A stretch of 5,357 nt of DNA from X23 sp050251575 (GTDB taxonomy: Bacteria; Bacillota; Clostridia; SK-Y3). Below, in pieces: positions 4,990-5,357 of this stretch. The stretch spans positions 1-5,357 of the forward strand of contig JBFWMP010000172.1 of NCBI GenBank assembly GCA_050251575.1, in the 5' to 3' direction. The notes under the pieces were generated by a model. That model was given only the letters and a program-made list of their open reading frames with translations. It ran no database searches and was not told where the DNA came from. The position numbers and the translations under genes were made by a program. How positions within the stretch are numbered: the first letter of the stretch is position 1; every line of letters begins with the position of its first letter.

Positions 4990-5357
4990 ATGAATAACTT
5001 AGGGAATGAATTAAAAGAACAATTAAAAGAAAATGGTTATAAGCTTACCCCCCAAAGAAGAGCAGTGTTAGATGCGATTATTGAGCATGAAGGGAAACAT
5101 TTAAATACTGAAGAGATTTATGAAGTTGTAAAAATAAAATGTCCGGAGATTGGTTTGGCAACGGTGTATAGAACTTTATTGCTATTTGATAGTTTGGAGC
5201 TAATCTATAAATTGGATTTTGATGATGGTTGCAGCAGATACGAGTTAAATAAACATAAAGAAGATCACAGGCACCATCATTTGATTTGTACACAATGTGG
5301 GAATGTTGCGGAAGCAGAAGAAGATTTACTGGATTCATTGGAAGAAGAGATCTTTAA
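4990..5357 (+). CDS. fur: Fur-family ferric uptake regulator, N-terminal 122 residues
   Basis: The gene starts at ATG 4990 behind GAGG (4977-4980, spacing nine) and is still open at the window edge, so about 15-30 C-terminal residues are missing. The winged-helix domain shows KLTPQRRAVLDAI (18-30), HLNTEEIYEVVK (37-48) and the recognition helix GLATVYRTLLLF (55-66). The dimerisation/metal domain shows RYELN (83-87), the His cluster HRHHH (93-97) and the structural zinc knuckle CxxC (Cys100, Cys103); any second CxxC pair would lie beyond the edge. RYELN plus HHHLICxxCG, followed by acidic residues, is the Fur rather than PerR or Zur pattern. Fe(II)-loaded Fur dimers should bind the 7-1-7 boxes before feoA and repress iron uptake. 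Zur or PerR cannot be strictly excluded from a partial sequence. Confidence 0.9.
   Translation, partial: MNNLGNELKEQLKENGYKLTPQRRAVLDAIIEHEGKHLNTEEIYEVVKIKCPEIGLATVYRTLLLFDSLELIYKLDFDDGCSRYELNKHKEDHRHHHLICTQCGNVAEAEEDLLDSLEEEIF

Noticed and set aside
5078..5338. Minus-strand open frame opposite fur
   Set aside because: The plus strand encodes a clear Fur protein over the same bases; the antisense frame shows no recognisable motif.
1..5357. CRISPR array, tRNA/rRNA genes, insertion sequences, phage genes or riboswitches
   Set aside because: I looked for regular spaced repeats, transposase motifs, tRNA-like arms and known riboswitch cores and saw none.

Overview
The window is low-GC, AT-rich DNA with strong GGAGG-type ribosome binding sites and sigma-A style promoters. 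It carries a Spo0E-like phosphatase gene. Together these point to an endospore-forming Clostridia-type Firmicute; the species cannot be named from this sequence. Most of it is recognisable metabolism and iron homeostasis, and I see no clear new multi-gene system. The less ordinary parts are a short Cys-rich gene behind feoB, an odd start region in the Spo0E-like gene, a Fur box shared by two divergent promoters, and a palindromic repeat in front of the sugar-acid kinase gene.

Left part (1-2234), plus strand: the 3' end of a D-galactonate dehydratase gene (dgoD), a PfkB-type 2-keto-3-deoxy-gluconate/galactonate kinase (kdgK) and a KDPG/KDPGal aldolase (eda/dgoA-like). In order they dehydrate a sugar acid, phosphorylate the 2-keto-3-deoxy product, and cleave it to pyruvate plus glyceraldehyde-3-phosphate (the De Ley-Doudoroff route). 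A valine at the stereo-determining position of the aldolase fits a galactonate substrate. The dgoD-kdgK gap holds an imperfect GTGAAC/GTTCAC palindrome. A 24-bp perfect hairpin closes this block and probably terminates transcription in both directions.

Middle (2229-2604): a minus-strand Spo0E-family gene converges on the aldolase gene and diverges from feoA. The divergent intergenic region holds a perfect-consensus TTGACA-17-TATAAT promoter for feoAB and two Fur boxes, one of them a perfect 7-1-7 palindrome. The upstream Fur box also lies in the spacer of a plausible minus-strand promoter, so iron status might touch the Spo0E-like gene.

Right part (2605-5357), plus strand: feoA, feoB and a 49-codon protein with eight cysteines form a tight ferrous-iron uptake operon ending at a probable weak terminator. 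A separate promoter then drives a fur gene, which runs off the right edge. Fur with Fe(II) would repress feoAB, so transporter and regulator lie side by side as a feedback module.
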